Shown here piece after piece: positions 15,739 through 27,176 of a stretch of 64,000 bases of DNA. The notes under the pieces are model-generated. The model made no database searches, was not told the DNA's origin, and was given only the letters and a program-made list of their open reading frames with translations. Origin of the DNA: Microbacterium foliorum (lineage in GTDB: Bacteria; Actinomycetota; Actinomycetes; Actinomycetales; Microbacteriaceae); the NCBI RefSeq assembly GCF_003367705.1, contig NZ_CP031425.1:2728001-2792000 (forward strand). Direction: 5' to 3'. Within the stretch, counting starts at the first letter, position 1. Each line of letters begins with the position of its first letter. Position numbers and translations under genes: made by a program.

Positions 15739-17247
15739 GTGGATGCCACCGAGCAGCCGACGCTGCGCGCTCTTCTCGCTCGCACCGACCTGGGCCTGCG
15801 TCTCGTCCCGCGGGAAGACACGCTGCCGGCCGGAGCGCTGGACCGCCCCCTGCGCTGGGTGCACAGTTCCGACCTCGCCGATCCGACGCCGTTCCTCGCC
15901 GAGGATCTGGCACTGCTGACCACCGGCACGCAGTTCGATGCCGACGCCGACCTCGACGTGTACGTCGGTCGGCTCGCCGATCGCGGCGTGCTCGGGCTGG
16001 GCTTCGGTTCCGACGTGCACCGTGCGGGTGTGCCCGACGAACTCGTCGTGGAATGCGCGCGGCGGGGCATCCCCCTGTTCGAGGTGCCGTACCGCACGCC
16101 GTTCATCGCCGTCGCCCGCGCACACTCCGAGGCGATCGCTGCCCAGGCGTACGCCCGCAGATCCTGGGCGCTCGACACGCAGCGTGCGCTGGCCCTGGCG
16201 GCCCTCCGACCCCGGGGCCTGGACGCGACGGTGGCAGAGCTCGGTCGCCGGCTCGGCGTCTGGGTCGGGATGTACGACGCCTCCGGCGCACTGCAGCTCT
16301 CGCATCCGCCCGCCGCGCTGCCGCCCGAGACGCTCGCCCCGCTGGGCGTGCGGGCCACCGAGGTGCTCGCCCGCGGGCTGGAGACGGGGCAGTCGCTCAC
16401 GATCGACGAGCGCACGTTCACGCTCTTCACGGTCGGACGCGGCGGGCATCTGCGGGGCGTCATCGCCCTCGCCGTCGATGCTCTCGACGCCGAGGCACGT
16501 ACTGTCGTCACCTCGGTGATCGCGATGGCGGGCCTCGCACTCGAGCAGAGCGATCAGCTGGCCCGCAGCCGCCGCCGGCTGCACTCACAGCTGCTGGGCT
16601 CGCTGCTCGGCGACGACCCCGCACTCGCCCGCCGGGTGCTCGGCAGCATGCCCGCGGCGCCGGTGATCGTCGCCGTCGCCGCAGACGGACCTGCCGGCCC
16701 TCTGACGGACTGGTGGGAGCGACGCCGCAGCGAGCACGGAACGGCGAGCTTCGTCGCCGAGTCGGCCGATGGCGTCGTGCTCTGCCTCTCCGCCGCGGAC
16801 GCGCCGCTGCTCGACGAGGTGGCCACGCGCTTCGGCGTGCGCATCGGAGCATCGGGCTCGGAGCCGTACGACGCCTTCTCCCGCGCACACGCCCAGGCCC
16901 TCGCCGCGCTGCGCCAGCAGCAGGATCCGGGAGTCTTCGCCTACGCGGACACGGTGGGGTCGAGCATCCTCAGCGCGCTCGCGACCGACGAGGCACGTCT
17001 GGTGGCCGAGTCCCGCCTCGCGCCGCTGCGCGACCACGACCTTCAGACCGGCGGCGCACTGGAGACCTCGGTGCGCGTCTGGCTGGAGCACGATGCGAAG
17101 AGCGAGGCCGCGTCCGCGGCGCTCGGCGTGCACCGGCACACCCTGCGCTCGCGCATCGCCCAGGCAGGCACGCTGCTGGGCTTCGACCTGTCGTCGTTCC
17201 CCGCACGCGCCGAGCTGTGGGCCCTTCTGCAGACCGCCAGGGACTGA
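15739..17247 (+). CDS. gabR: PucR-family transcriptional regulator of GABA use
   Basis: The 502-residue protein has the PucR architecture: an N-terminal purine-catabolism-regulator-like domain (about 10-130, SSDLADPTPFLAEDLALLTT), a GGDEF-like/GAF-like centre, and a C-terminal helix-turn-helix of the CdaR/PucR type (about 440-500) with ALGVHRHTLRSRIAQ. It is divergent from gabT with 115 bp between them. In Corynebacterium a PucR-type GabR activates gabTDP, so the same role here is likely. The GTG start follows GAGGAGGA. The ligand is not deducible; GABA or succinate semialdehyde are the candidates. Confidence 0.8.
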   Translation: MDATEQPTLRALLARTDLGLRLVPREDTLPAGALDRPLRWVHSSDLADPTPFLAEDLALLTTGTQFDADADLDVYVGRLADRGVLGLGFGSDVHRAGVPDELVVECARRGIPLFEVPYRTPFIAVARAHSEAIAAQAYARRSWALDTQRALALAALRPRGLDATVAELGRRLGVWVGMYDASGALQLSHPPAALPPETLAPLGVRATEVLARGLETGQSLTIDERTFTLFTVGRGGHLRGVIALAVDALDAEARTVVTSVIAMAGLALEQSDQLARSRRRLHSQLLGSLLGDDPALARRVLGSMPAAPVIVAVAADGPAGPLTDWWERRRSEHGTASFVAESADGVVLCLSAADAPLLDEVATRFGVRIGASGSEPYDAFSRAHAQALAALRQQQDPGVFAYADTVGSSILSALATDEARLVAESRLAPLRDHDLQTGGALETSVRVWLEHDAKSEAASAALGVHRHTLRSRIAQAGTLLGFDLSSFPARAELWALLQTARD

Positions 17248-17255
17248 CGACCCGC

Positions 17256-17882
17256 TCAGCGGATCGGCGCCGTGGCGGGAGTCAGGTAGCGCGCGACGAA
17301 CTCGTCGAAGAGCAGCACCATGTCGACGGAGTCGTCGAGGAGCCACTGCAGCTGGATGCCGTCCATCACCGCGCTGATCAGTCGTGCCGCACGGGCGGGA
17401 TCGACGTCGTCGCGCACCTCGCCGTCGACCTGCCCCCGGCGGAGGATCTGCTCGGCTTCGGCGGCGCGATCACGGTAGCGGGCTGCGAAGTCGGCGTGCG
17501 AGGGGTGGTCGGGGTCGGTCGCCTCCGCCGAGATGATGGCGTACAGCGACGTCAGCCCGCGCGAGGTGCGGTTATGGGCCACGACCCTCTTCGCCTGCTC
17601 GATCAGCGTGTGCTCCGCCGGGTCGCCCGCCGCCGCCCGCACCTTCTCGTCGCGCTGGCGCAGCACCTCGGCGAACAGCTCCTCCTTGTCGGCGAAGTGG
17701 TGCAGCAGCCCTGCCGGGGTCACTCCGACCCGCTTCGCGATCTCCCGCAGGGATCCGCCGTGGAATCCCGTGCGGGAGAACACCGCGAGCGCTTCATCGA
17801 CGATGGCCTGGCGACGCGCCTGCCCCGTGACGTACGGGCCACGGGGCCTCCGTGGTGCCGCCGACCGCTCATCCGTGCTCAT
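17256..17882 (-). CDS. TetR-family transcriptional regulator
   Basis: The 208-residue protein has a TetR N-terminal helix-turn-helix: IVDEALAVFSRTGFHGGSL, then REIAKRVGVTPAGLLHHFADKEEL at about residues 47-69. The C-terminal ligand domain includes LISAVMDGIQLQWLLD, like the BetI/AcrR-type C domain. It starts 39 bp downstream of the secreted glycoamylase-like gene on the same strand, has an AGGAG site, and converges with the PucR gene across 8 bp. It may regulate that secreted enzyme, whose promoter carries a palindrome, but this is inference. Confidence 0.85.
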   Translation of the reverse strand: MSTDERSAAPRRPRGPYVTGQARRQAIVDEALAVFSRTGFHGGSLREIAKRVGVTPAGLLHHFADKEELFAEVLRQRDEKVRAAAGDPAEHTLIEQAKRVVAHNRTSRGLTSLYAIISAEATDPDHPSHADFAARYRDRAAEAEQILRRGQVDGEVRDDVDPARAARLISAVMDGIQLQWLLDDSVDMVLLFDEFVARYLTPATAPIR

Positions 17883-17920
17883 CGCCCGCTCCTGTCGTCG
17901 GCACGGGCCGGGGCGCCCGC

Positions 17921-19492
17921 TCAGCCGTGGTGGCCGTGCCCCGCCCCCCAGGACGAGCCGAACACCTGCTGCTTCATCGCGGGCCGCAGGCGCTGCTCCA
18001 TCTCGCGATCCACGAAGTAGTCCTTGAGTGTATCTTTCGTGAGCTCGTTGCCGATCGCGGCCATGATCATCGACTGGTCCAGCGACAGATAGCGTTCGGC
18101 GACGGTGCCGCTCTTCACCGCGACGGCGTCGTAGAACCCGCCGGGCCCGTAGGCGCCGAGGTCCTTCTCGATGCCCTCGAGGTTGCGCAGCGCGCCCTTG
18201 CGGTCATAGGGCAGCGCGAGGAAGGCCGCGTGCGGGGTCACGACCCCGTCGCCGAACTCGGGTGCGGGATTCGTGCCCTCCGTGCACCCGGGCCGGTCGA
18301 CGTCGACATCGGTCTTCTCGGCGTCCGAGGTATAGCCGTCCGCCCGCATGCCGGCGATGTCGACGCCGTACTCCGCGTATCCGCCGAACGGATCGCTCGC
18401 GGGCGAGAAGCCCCAGTATCCGTATCCGGCCTCGTCGAGCCCGTGCTGCTTCTGCACGGCGACCGTGATGGGGTGGTTGAGCTTCCAGGACTTCGGCCCC
18501 CACTTCGTCTCGGGCACGAGCAGGTCCGGCATCAGCGACTCGAACATGCTGCCGCCCCAGCTCGGGACGAACGACATCCCGTCGTAGGAGTAGGCACCCT
18601 CCCAGACCTCCACGCCGTCGTAGGTGCGGTACTCGCCCTGCGGCAGCTGTTCCTGCCAGGCCCAGTCGCATCCGGGAGGCATCGTGCGGTGGGTGCCGTA
18701 CAGTGCGGTCGCGGGGATCTGCCCGTTGGCGATGCCGAGGTACGTCGCGATGCGGCTCTCGCTGACAGTGGTGTCGTAGTGATGGCACGTGTAGAACGCC
18801 GTCGCCCCCGAACCGTTGTACATGGGCGCCTCGACGCTGCAGTCCGGCGGCGGCGCGTCCCAGAAGCCGCCGCGATTCGTGCCGGCCGGGAGACCGGCGG
18901 CGCCGGCGGGGTCGAAGAACGACGCGAAGTCCATCGAGTCGTAGAGGGCGTCTGCCTGTGCGGCGAGGGCGGGATCCGCTTCGCGGACGATGCGCAGTGA
19001 GGCGGCGAGCCATCCGTTGTCGACGGTGCTGAGGAACGGGTACACGGTGTCACCGGAGTCGGGCCACGTCGTCAGCTTCTCTCCCGTGGTGGGCGAGTAC
19101 CAGTTGTAGAACATGCCGCTCGCGTCATTGCGCTCGAGGCCGGCGAGCGTGTCGAGGGTCGTCGAGAGACGGGAGTGCGCCTCGGCATCGTCGATGATGC
19201 CCAGGTCGCGCGCGGTCACGGTCGACCACAGGTATCCGCCGATGTTGGTCGGAGAGGTGTACTCCCCCGGGGTCTGCAGATCGCCGGTGACGTTGTCGGA
19301 CGGCAGGCCCGTCTGCTCGTCGGTCATCGCATCGAGGGATCGCCAGGTGTCCGTCGCCCAACGCTCGAGTTCCTGCGTCCCCGGTCTGCCACCCCCGCCG
19401 GCCGGGCCGCCCCCGGCGACTGCCGGGCCCGCGAGTGCCAATCCCGAGACGACCAGTCCGGCCGTCGCCACTGCGCTCATCCATCGCTTCAT
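17921..19492 (-). CDS. Secreted glycoamylase-like glycoside hydrolase
   Basis: A 523-residue exported protein with a Sec signal: MKRW, a hydrophobic stretch to about residue 25, and an AVAGG cleavage zone. The body resembles the glycoamylase (PF10091)/GH144 alpha/alpha-toroid family: WSTVTARDLGIID, DSGDTVYPFLSTVDNGWLAA, and PSWGGSMFESLMPDLLVPE with the acidic residue expected in the active cleft, then YGYWGFSPASDPFGGYAEYG. Members act on beta-1,2- or other glucans; the true substrate here is unknown. ATG 19492 is preceded by GAGGAG; longer frames upstream lack a signal peptide at the N terminus. Confidence 0.78.
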   Translation of the reverse strand: MKRWMSAVATAGLVVSGLALAGPAVAGGGPAGGGGRPGTQELERWATDTWRSLDAMTDEQTGLPSDNVTGDLQTPGEYTSPTNIGGYLWSTVTARDLGIIDDAEAHSRLSTTLDTLAGLERNDASGMFYNWYSPTTGEKLTTWPDSGDTVYPFLSTVDNGWLAASLRIVREADPALAAQADALYDSMDFASFFDPAGAAGLPAGTNRGGFWDAPPPDCSVEAPMYNGSGATAFYTCHHYDTTVSESRIATYLGIANGQIPATALYGTHRTMPPGCDWAWQEQLPQGEYRTYDGVEVWEGAYSYDGMSFVPSWGGSMFESLMPDLLVPETKWGPKSWKLNHPITVAVQKQHGLDEAGYGYWGFSPASDPFGGYAEYGVDIAGMRADGYTSDAEKTDVDVDRPGCTEGTNPAPEFGDGVVTPHAAFLALPYDRKGALRNLEGIEKDLGAYGPGGFYDAVAVKSGTVAERYLSLDQSMIMAAIGNELTKDTLKDYFVDREMEQRLRPAMKQQVFGSSWGAGHGHHG

Positions 19493-19545
19493 CGTGTCTC
19501 CTCGTCGAGAACGGCGCCGCCGATCGCAGCGCGTCGATCTGCGAA

Positions 19546-19574
19546 AACCTAACACGTGTTCGGTGTTCGATCAA
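19546..19574 (-). promoter_or_regulatory. Promoter with embedded palindrome, glycoamylase-like gene
   Basis: On the minus strand TTGATC (19569-19574) and TAGGTT (19546-19551) are 17 bp apart. The perfect 10-bp palindrome AACACGTGTT (19551-19560) overlaps the -10 and fills the spacer, a typical repressor position. The direct repeat CGAACAC lies next to it. Confidence 0.6.
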
Positions 19575-19613
19575 CCCCCCCGGCGCGAAACGGTCTCACC
19601 GACTGACCGGACC

Positions 19614-21065
19614 TCAACGGGGCGCGTGCGCCTCGAGGAACTCGTACACGTCGGTGGTGTCGACGCCGGGGAACGACCCGGTGGGCAGCGTGGCGAGCAG
19701 CGTGCGCGGCGTCTTCACATTCGGCCAGGAGTTCTCGCGCCACCGCCCCTCGAGCTCGGCGGGAGCCCTGCGGCAGCAGACCTCGACAGAGTGCTTCGAC
19801 ACCCCGCGATGCGGGGTGTCCCGGCCGACGAACCACTTCGTGTCGTCGAAGCGCACCCCGACGCTGACCGAGTGCAGTCCCTCGCTCGATGCCTCGACCC
19901 TGGCCGTGCACCAGTAGGTGCCGTTGCCGGTGTCCGTGTACTGGTAGTAGGGGTTGAAGCGGTCGTCCTCGTCGAAGACCACGCGACTGGTCCAGCGCCG
20001 ACAGCACATCTGCCCCTCGATCGCGCCGAGCCGATCGGTCGGGAAGTTCACGTCGTCGTTCTCGTACGCCTTCGTGATGGTGCCGGACTCGTGCACCTTG
20101 AGGAAGTGCACGGGGATGTCGAGGTGACGGGTCGCGAGGTTCGTGAAGCGATGCGCCGCCGTCTCATACGAGACCGAGTACGCGTCGCGCAGATCCTCGA
20201 TCGAGATCGCCCTGCGTGCCTTCGCCTCCCCCAACGCCGGCACCACGTGCCCCTCCGGGATCAGCAGCGCGCCGGTGAGGTAGTTGGTCTCGACGCGCTG
20301 GCGCAGGAACTCCGCGTAGCTGCGCGGCTCGGAGTGACCGAGGATGCGACTCGAGAGCGCCTGCAGCACGGCGGTCCTGGCGTCACCCTTGGCCGGCACG
20401 CTGCTCGAGAGGTAGAGCCGTCCGTTGGCGAGATCGGCGACGGACCTCGTCGTCTGCGGAAGGTCGGGGGCATAGTGCAGCGTGAAGCCGAGATGCGCGG
20501 CGATCTCCGATGCGGTCCGCTGGGTGAGCGGACCGCCGGGGTGGCGCACCGCGGCGAGGAGCTCCGCCGCCTTCGCCTCGAGGTCGGGAAAGTGATTGTC
20601 CTGCCTGCGCATCAGATGACGGAGCTCGACGTTCGCACGCCTGGCCTCCTCGGGTGTGGCCGCCCGCTCGTCCTTGAGCCGATCGATCTCGCCGTGCAGA
20701 GCCAGCAGCGCCCTGAGGGCATCCGTCGGCACGCTCTTGGCGATGCGGAACGGCTCGATCCCGAGCGCTCGGAACGTCTGCCCCTTCATGGCTCGCTCGA
20801 GCGCGATCTCGATCGCGCTGCGCTCGTCGAGCGGCTCTCCCTCGAGCAGCGCGTCGATCGTGACGCCGAGCGCGCGAGCGATCGCCTGCAGCAGGGTGAG
20901 CTTCGGCTCGCGCTTGCCCGTCTCGATCATCGACAGCTGGCTCGGGGCTCGATCCACCGCCGCGGCGAGGTCGTCGAGGGTCATCGCGCGGGCTGTGCGG
21001 AGCTGCCGGATGCGTCTGCCGATGACGAGGGCGTCGGCGTCTTCTTCGACCTCGGAGGTGCTCAT
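19614..21065 (-). CDS. ramB: RamB-type regulator of acetate/glyoxylate metabolism (XRE + ImmA/IrrE-like)
   Basis: The 483-residue protein has an N-terminal XRE helix-turn-helix (about residues 15-75: [20 protein letters not shown], then [14 protein letters not shown]) and a long C-terminal region with an ImmA/IrrE-like segment ([19 protein letters not shown] and [20 protein letters not shown]) and a cysteine-bearing domain with CCRRW and VCCRRAP. This matches RamB of Corynebacterium, which controls aceA, aceB and acetate genes. It is divergent from aceA. ATG 21065 is 7 nt from a CAGAAT that lies inside an inverted repeat, suggesting leaderless, self-regulated expression. Confidence 0.85.
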   Translation of the reverse strand: MSTSEVEEDADALVIGRRIRQLRTARAMTLDDLAAAVDRAPSQLSMIETGKREPKLTLLQAIARALGVTIDALLEGEPLDERSAIEIALERAMKGQTFRALGIEPFRIAKSVPTDALRALLALHGEIDRLKDERAATPEEARRANVELRHLMRRQDNHFPDLEAKAAELLAAVRHPGGPLTQRTASEIAAHLGFTLHYAPDLPQTTRSVADLANGRLYLSSSVPAKGDARTAVLQALSSRILGHSEPRSYAEFLRQRVETNYLTGALLIPEGHVVPALGEAKARRAISIEDLRDAYSVSYETAAHRFTNLATRHLDIPVHFLKVHESGTITKAYENDDVNFPTDRLGAIEGQMCCRRWTSRVVFDEDDRFNPYYQYTDTGNGTYWCTARVEASSEGLHSVSVGVRFDDTKWFVGRDTPHRGVSKHSVEVCCRRAPAELEGRWRENSWPNVKTPRTLLATLPTGSFPGVDTTDVYEFLEAHAPR

Positions 21066-21072
21066 GTGGCCG

Positions 21073-21093
21073 ATTCTGTCACAGAAACAGAAT
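21073..21093. promoter_or_regulatory. Inverted repeat over the ramB -10, candidate RamB operator
   Basis: ATTCTGT (21073-21079) and ACAGAAT (21087-21093) form a perfect 7-bp inverted repeat with a 7-bp spacer. Its left arm contains the ramB -10 (CAGAAT on the minus strand). Confidence 0.5.
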
Positions 21094-21141
21094 TTCGATC
21101 GATCTTCTCCCCCCAGACCGTCATTCAGGCCCCGGAAGTTC

Positions 21142-21152
21142 CCACAAAGTGG
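21142..21152. promoter_or_regulatory. CCACAAAGTGG site upstream of aceA
   Basis: The near-palindrome CCAC-AAA-GTGG lies 50 bp before the aceA start. Its complement contains ACTTTG, the core of the RamB box known from Corynebacterium, so it is a candidate RamB site. Confidence 0.4.
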
Positions 21153-21201
21153 AGACACGCCACCCGGCTTCACGATCCGGGAACCCCACGGAGGAGACAC
21201 C

Positions 21202-22527
<1,326 letters not shown>

Positions 22528-22539
22528 CGTCACCGCCCG

Positions 22540-22741
22540 TCGTCTCGCTCCGCGGCTCCTGAGCGAGGAGCGCAGCGACGAGACGAAGGGCACCCACCCT
22601 TCCCCGCCCTTCCCACTCCCGCACCTTTCGCGCCCTTCGTCTCGCTCCGCGGTTCCTGAGCGAGGAGCGCAGCGACGAGACGAAGGGCGCCCACCCTTCC
22701 CCGCCCTTCGTCTCGCTCAGGAACCGGATAGGACGAAGGGC
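22540..22741. repeat. Hairpin-repeat cluster between aceA and aceB
   Basis: Two long units (22540-22590 and 22633-22687) and one short unit (22703-22741) carry CCCTTCGTCTCG paired with CGAGACGAAGGG. In the second unit the 12-bp arms (22633-22644 and 22676-22687) are perfect and enclose GTTCCTGAGCGAGGAGCGC. This is the same family as the cluster at 7.6-7.9 kb. It may attenuate read-through from aceA into aceB or protect the aceA message. Confidence 0.88.
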
Positions 22742-22765
22742 CACCCGATGAAAAGGACCACGACC

Positions 22766-24418
<1,653 letters not shown>

Positions 24419-24425
24419 CACCCCC

Positions 24426-24483
24426 CTCCCGTCGTGCCTCTGCGTCGACCGGTTCAGCCGCGAGACGCACGGCGCGACGGGAG
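24426..24483 (+). terminator. Stem-loop after aceB
   Basis: CTCCCGTCG (24426-24434) pairs with CGACGGGAG (24475-24483), with a nested TGCGTC/GACGCA stem. It starts 8 bp after the aceB stop and has no T-run. Confidence 0.55.
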
Positions 24484-24538
24484 CGGATGTGGGCGATTCA
24501 TGCCGGCATCCGTATGCCAGCTGTGCCACTCTGTGTCG

Positions 24539-24916
24539 ATGAGCGACGCCTCCGAGTCCCGGCCCGCCTCCTCGCCGTTCGCTCCACCCCCGGCGAAGCG
24601 CCTTCCGGAGCCCGCGCCGCCCGCACCGCCGCGGGGAGGACGGTACTTCGGCGCATTGGTGGCCGCCTGGCTCTCATTCGGGACCTGGATCCTCGCGCTG
24701 CTGCTCGTCGTCCTCGCGCTCCTCGCCGGCGGCGGCTACGCGCTCTTGCTCCCGGTGCTCTTCGTCTGGACCTCCTGGATCTGGAGCCTGGTGGGCGTGC
24801 TCGCGCTGCTGCTGACCATCGGTATCCCGCAGTGCACCGGCCTCCGCACCCTCGCGTCCTTCGGCATCGTCCTGCACGTACTGTCCTTCGTCACCTTCAT
24901 CCTGATGTACGGCTGA
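24539..24916 (+). CDS. Small membrane protein, function unknown
   Basis: I do not recognise this gene. The 125-residue product starts MSDASESRP, has a proline-rich cytosolic stretch (PFAPPPAKRLPEPAPPAPP) and then three or four hydrophobic segments: LVAAWLSFGTWILALLLVVL, ALLLPVLFVWTSWIWSLVGV and a final FGIVLHVLSFVTFILMY. Proline-rich leaders of this kind are common in actinobacterial integral membrane proteins. No ribosome site precedes ATG 24539; a longer frame starts at 24434 but looks non-coding. The start is uncertain. Confidence 0.5.
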   Translation: MSDASESRPASSPFAPPPAKRLPEPAPPAPPRGGRYFGALVAAWLSFGTWILALLLVVLALLAGGGYALLLPVLFVWTSWIWSLVGVLALLLTIGIPQCTGLRTLASFGIVLHVLSFVTFILMYG

Positions 24917-24951
24917 GACCTCATCCGTTCACGCGGGCGTAGCCTGAGGAC

Positions 24952-25386
24952 ATGACCGACGTCTGGACCGATCTCGCCGCGGAGTTCCTGCATCTCTACC
25001 CCCGAGGCACCCGACTTCTGGCCGTCGCCGGTGCGGATGCCGGGCGCTCCCGCCGGGCCGCCGACGACCTCGCCGCCGCCCTCACGGCCGCCGGGCAGTC
25101 GGTCGAGCGGGTGCACACCGACGACAGCGACTCCCGCGCGCTGCGTGACGTCGTCATCTCGCCGTTCCGCGCGAACGACACCGCGGGCACCGTGCTGATC
25201 GTCTCGGGACCCGCCGCGCTGCTGAGCCCCGAGGCCCGCGGCCTGTGGAACTTCACCCTCTGGCAGCTCGTGGGCGACGAGCAGCCGCACACCATCGCCT
25301 CGGCGCTGGTGGATGTCACCGATCCCGAGCATCCGACCCGCAGGTTCGCCGACTACTGCGCCCTCCCCGCCGCGTTCGGCTCCTGA
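24952..25386 (+). CDS. Hypothetical protein, degenerate kinase-like fold
   Basis: The 144-residue product is small and cytosolic. Its opening strand and turn, LLAVAGADAGRSRRAADDLA, resembles the P-loop region of uridine kinase-like enzymes but lacks the GK(S/T) of a Walker A motif, and a later TVLIVSGPAALL has the look of a central beta strand. The last 40 residues include LWNFTLWQLVGDE. ATG 24952 has GAGGA directly upstream; a TAGCCT at 24940-24945 overlaps it. I infer a nucleotide-fold relative that has lost ATP binding, with low certainty. Confidence 0.55.
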   Translation: MTDVWTDLAAEFLHLYPRGTRLLAVAGADAGRSRRAADDLAAALTAAGQSVERVHTDDSDSRALRDVVISPFRANDTAGTVLIVSGPAALLSPEARGLWNFTLWQLVGDEQPHTIASALVDVTDPEHPTRRFADYCALPAAFGS

Positions 25387-25424
25387 CCGCGGCCGTCGGT
25401 CGACCCTGAACCCGACGCTCCGGC

Positions 25425-25934
25425 TCAGCGGAACGAGGCGGCGACGGAGTTGCGGTGGTAGTCGAACACGATGCTGGTGCGCGTGGATGCGACGCTGCTC
25501 TGCGCCGAGAGGTGCTCGAGCACGAACTCGCGCATCTCGGAGGAATCGGCGACAGCGATGTGCAGCAGGAAGTCGTCATCCCCGCCGAGGAAGAACACCT
25601 GGATCACCTGCGGCAGCACACGCACCCGATCGGCGAACTCGACGATGCTCTCGCGTCGTCCGCTCGGTCGCAGTGTGACGCCGATCACGGCCTGCAGGCC
25701 GGCGCCCAGCATCCGCTCGTCCACACTGGCGTGAAAGCCGGTGATCACGCCTCGATCGACCAGTGCGCGCAGCCGTGAATGTGCCGTCGAGGGGGCGACG
25801 CCGAGCTGCGCGGCGAGTTCGGCGTTCGTCATCCGTCCGTCCGCGCTCAGGAGCGTGACGATGCGAGCATCGACGGCGTCGAGCGCAGGGGCCCGAAGAG
25901 TGTTCGGACGAGCGGGCTCCGCGGAGGTCTCCAT
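25425..25934 (-). CDS. Lrp/AsnC-family regulator, probably AldR
   Basis: A 169-residue leucine-responsive regulator. The N-terminal helix-turn-helix is at about residues 20-65 (LLSADGRMTNAELAAQLGV, then APSTAHSRLRALVDRGVITG). The C-terminal RAM-type domain follows (VIGVTLRPSGRRESIVEFAD, FFLGGDDDFLLHIAV), which senses amino acids. It is divergent from ald across 110 bp, the known arrangement for AldR, an activator of alanine dehydrogenase. ATG 25934 lies 7 nt from CATAAT on the minus strand, a near-consensus -10, so the message may be leaderless. Longer upstream frames are not supported. Confidence 0.85.
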   Translation of the reverse strand: METSAEPARPNTLRAPALDAVDARIVTLLSADGRMTNAELAAQLGVAPSTAHSRLRALVDRGVITGFHASVDERMLGAGLQAVIGVTLRPSGRRESIVEFADRVRVLPQVIQVFFLGGDDDFLLHIAVADSSEMREFVLEHLSAQSSVASTRTSIVFDYHRNSVAASFR

Positions 25935-25941
25935 GCGAACG

Positions 25942-25947
25942 ATTATG
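25942..25947 (-). promoter_or_regulatory. -10 hexamer of the Lrp-family gene
   Basis: CATAAT on the minus strand differs from TATAAT by one base and lies 7 nt before the ATG. Confidence 0.5.
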
Positions 25948-25950
25948 CAG

Positions 25951-26015
25951 GATTCCGTCTCGACGCGAATCTTCTTCAGGGATTCTGTCTTCAGATCGAC
26001 GTTTCTGCGATTCTG
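25951..26015. promoter_or_regulatory. Three GATTCYG repeats, candidate AldR operator
   Basis: GATTCCG at 25951 and GATTCTG at 25981 and 26009 are spaced 30 and 28 bp apart on one face of the helix, between the Lrp-family gene and ald. Lrp proteins often bind such phased repeats. Confidence 0.45.
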
Positions 26016-26044
26016 AGTGCACGAATACGGCACCTGGAGGATCG

Positions 26045-27139
26045 ATGAAGATCGGCGTACCGACCGAGGTCAAGAACAACGAGAACCGCACCGCGCTCAC
26101 CCCCGCGGGCGCCGACCGCCTGGTGCACGAAGGCCACCGGGTACTGGTGCAGTCCGGGGCGGGTATCGGGTCGGGCATCTCCGACGAGGCCTACCGCGCC
26201 GCGGGTGCCGAGATCGTCGAGACCGCGGACGAGGCCTGGGGCGAGGCCGACCTGCTGATCAAGGTGAAGGAGCCGATCGCGCAGGAGTACGGCTTCCTGC
26301 GTCCTGACCTCACGCTCTTCACCTACCTCCACCTCGCCGCCGACCGCGCCCTGACCACCGCGCTGGTCGACGCGGGCACCACCGCCGTCGCCTACGAGAC
26401 CGTGCAGCTGCCCGACCGCAGCCTGCCGCTGCTCGTTCCCATGAGCGAGATCGCCGGCCGGCTCTCCGTGACCATGGGGTCGTACTCGCTGATGCGATCC
26501 GCCGGAGGGCGCGGCGTGCTGATGGGCGGCATCGCGGGCACCCCCCGCGCCAAGACCGTCGTGATCGGCGGGGGCGTCGCCGGCGAGCACGCCGCGGCGA
26601 ACGCGCTGGGCCTGGGTTCCACCGTCACCGTGATCGACATCTCCCTCCCCCGGCTCCGCGAGCTCGAGCATCGCTACGGCGGCGCACTGCAGACCCGCGC
26701 CTCGAGCCGCTACGACATCGCCGAGGAGCTGGCGACCGCCGACCTCGTGATCGGCTCGGTACTGATCCCCGGCGCGGCGGCGCCCAAGCTCGTCACCGAC
26801 GACATGGTGGCGGCGATGAAGCCGGGGTCGGTGCTCGTCGACATCGCGATCGATCAGGGCGGATGCTTCGAGGGCTCGCGGCCGACCACGCACGACGCCC
26901 CGACCTTCGCAGTGCACGACTCGATCTACTACTGCGTCGCCAACATGCCGGGCGCCGTGCCCGAGACCGCGACTCGTGCGCTCACGAACGCGACGCTCCC
27001 CTACGTCTCGGCGATCGCCGCCAAGGGCTGGGAAGCGGCCGCGGCCGATGACGCCTCGCTGGCGAAGGGGCTGAACGTGCAGGCCGGACGCATCACCCTG
27101 GATGCCGTCGCCCGCGCCCACGGCCTCTCGACCGCCTGA
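26045..27139 (+). CDS. ald: Alanine dehydrogenase
   Basis: Reversibly converts alanine to pyruvate and ammonia with NAD. The 364-residue chain has MKIGVPTEVKNNENRTALTP at the N terminus, the catalytic KVKEP near residue 75, the catalytic His in TYLHLA near residue 97, and the NAD motif VVIGGGVAGEHAA near residue 175. Length matches bacterial Ald. ATG 26045 has GGAGG 4 nt upstream. It is divergent from an Lrp/AldR-type gene. The role would be alanine use or pyruvate amination under low oxygen. Confidence 0.96.
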   Translation: MKIGVPTEVKNNENRTALTPAGADRLVHEGHRVLVQSGAGIGSGISDEAYRAAGAEIVETADEAWGEADLLIKVKEPIAQEYGFLRPDLTLFTYLHLAADRALTTALVDAGTTAVAYETVQLPDRSLPLLVPMSEIAGRLSVTMGSYSLMRSAGGRGVLMGGIAGTPRAKTVVIGGGVAGEHAAANALGLGSTVTVIDISLPRLRELEHRYGGALQTRASSRYDIAEELATADLVIGSVLIPGAAAPKLVTDDMVAAMKPGSVLVDIAIDQGGCFEGSRPTTHDAPTFAVHDSIYYCVANMPGAVPETATRALTNATLPYVSAIAAKGWEAAAADDASLAKGLNVQAGRITLDAVARAHGLSTA

Positions 27140-27176
27140 GCGGTGCCTGCGGGCGCGGGCGTCCGAGCGCGGCACG

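Noticed and set aside
15624..16511. N-terminal extension of the gabT frame
   Set aside because: Antisense to the PucR gene; GabT has a normal N terminus at 15623.
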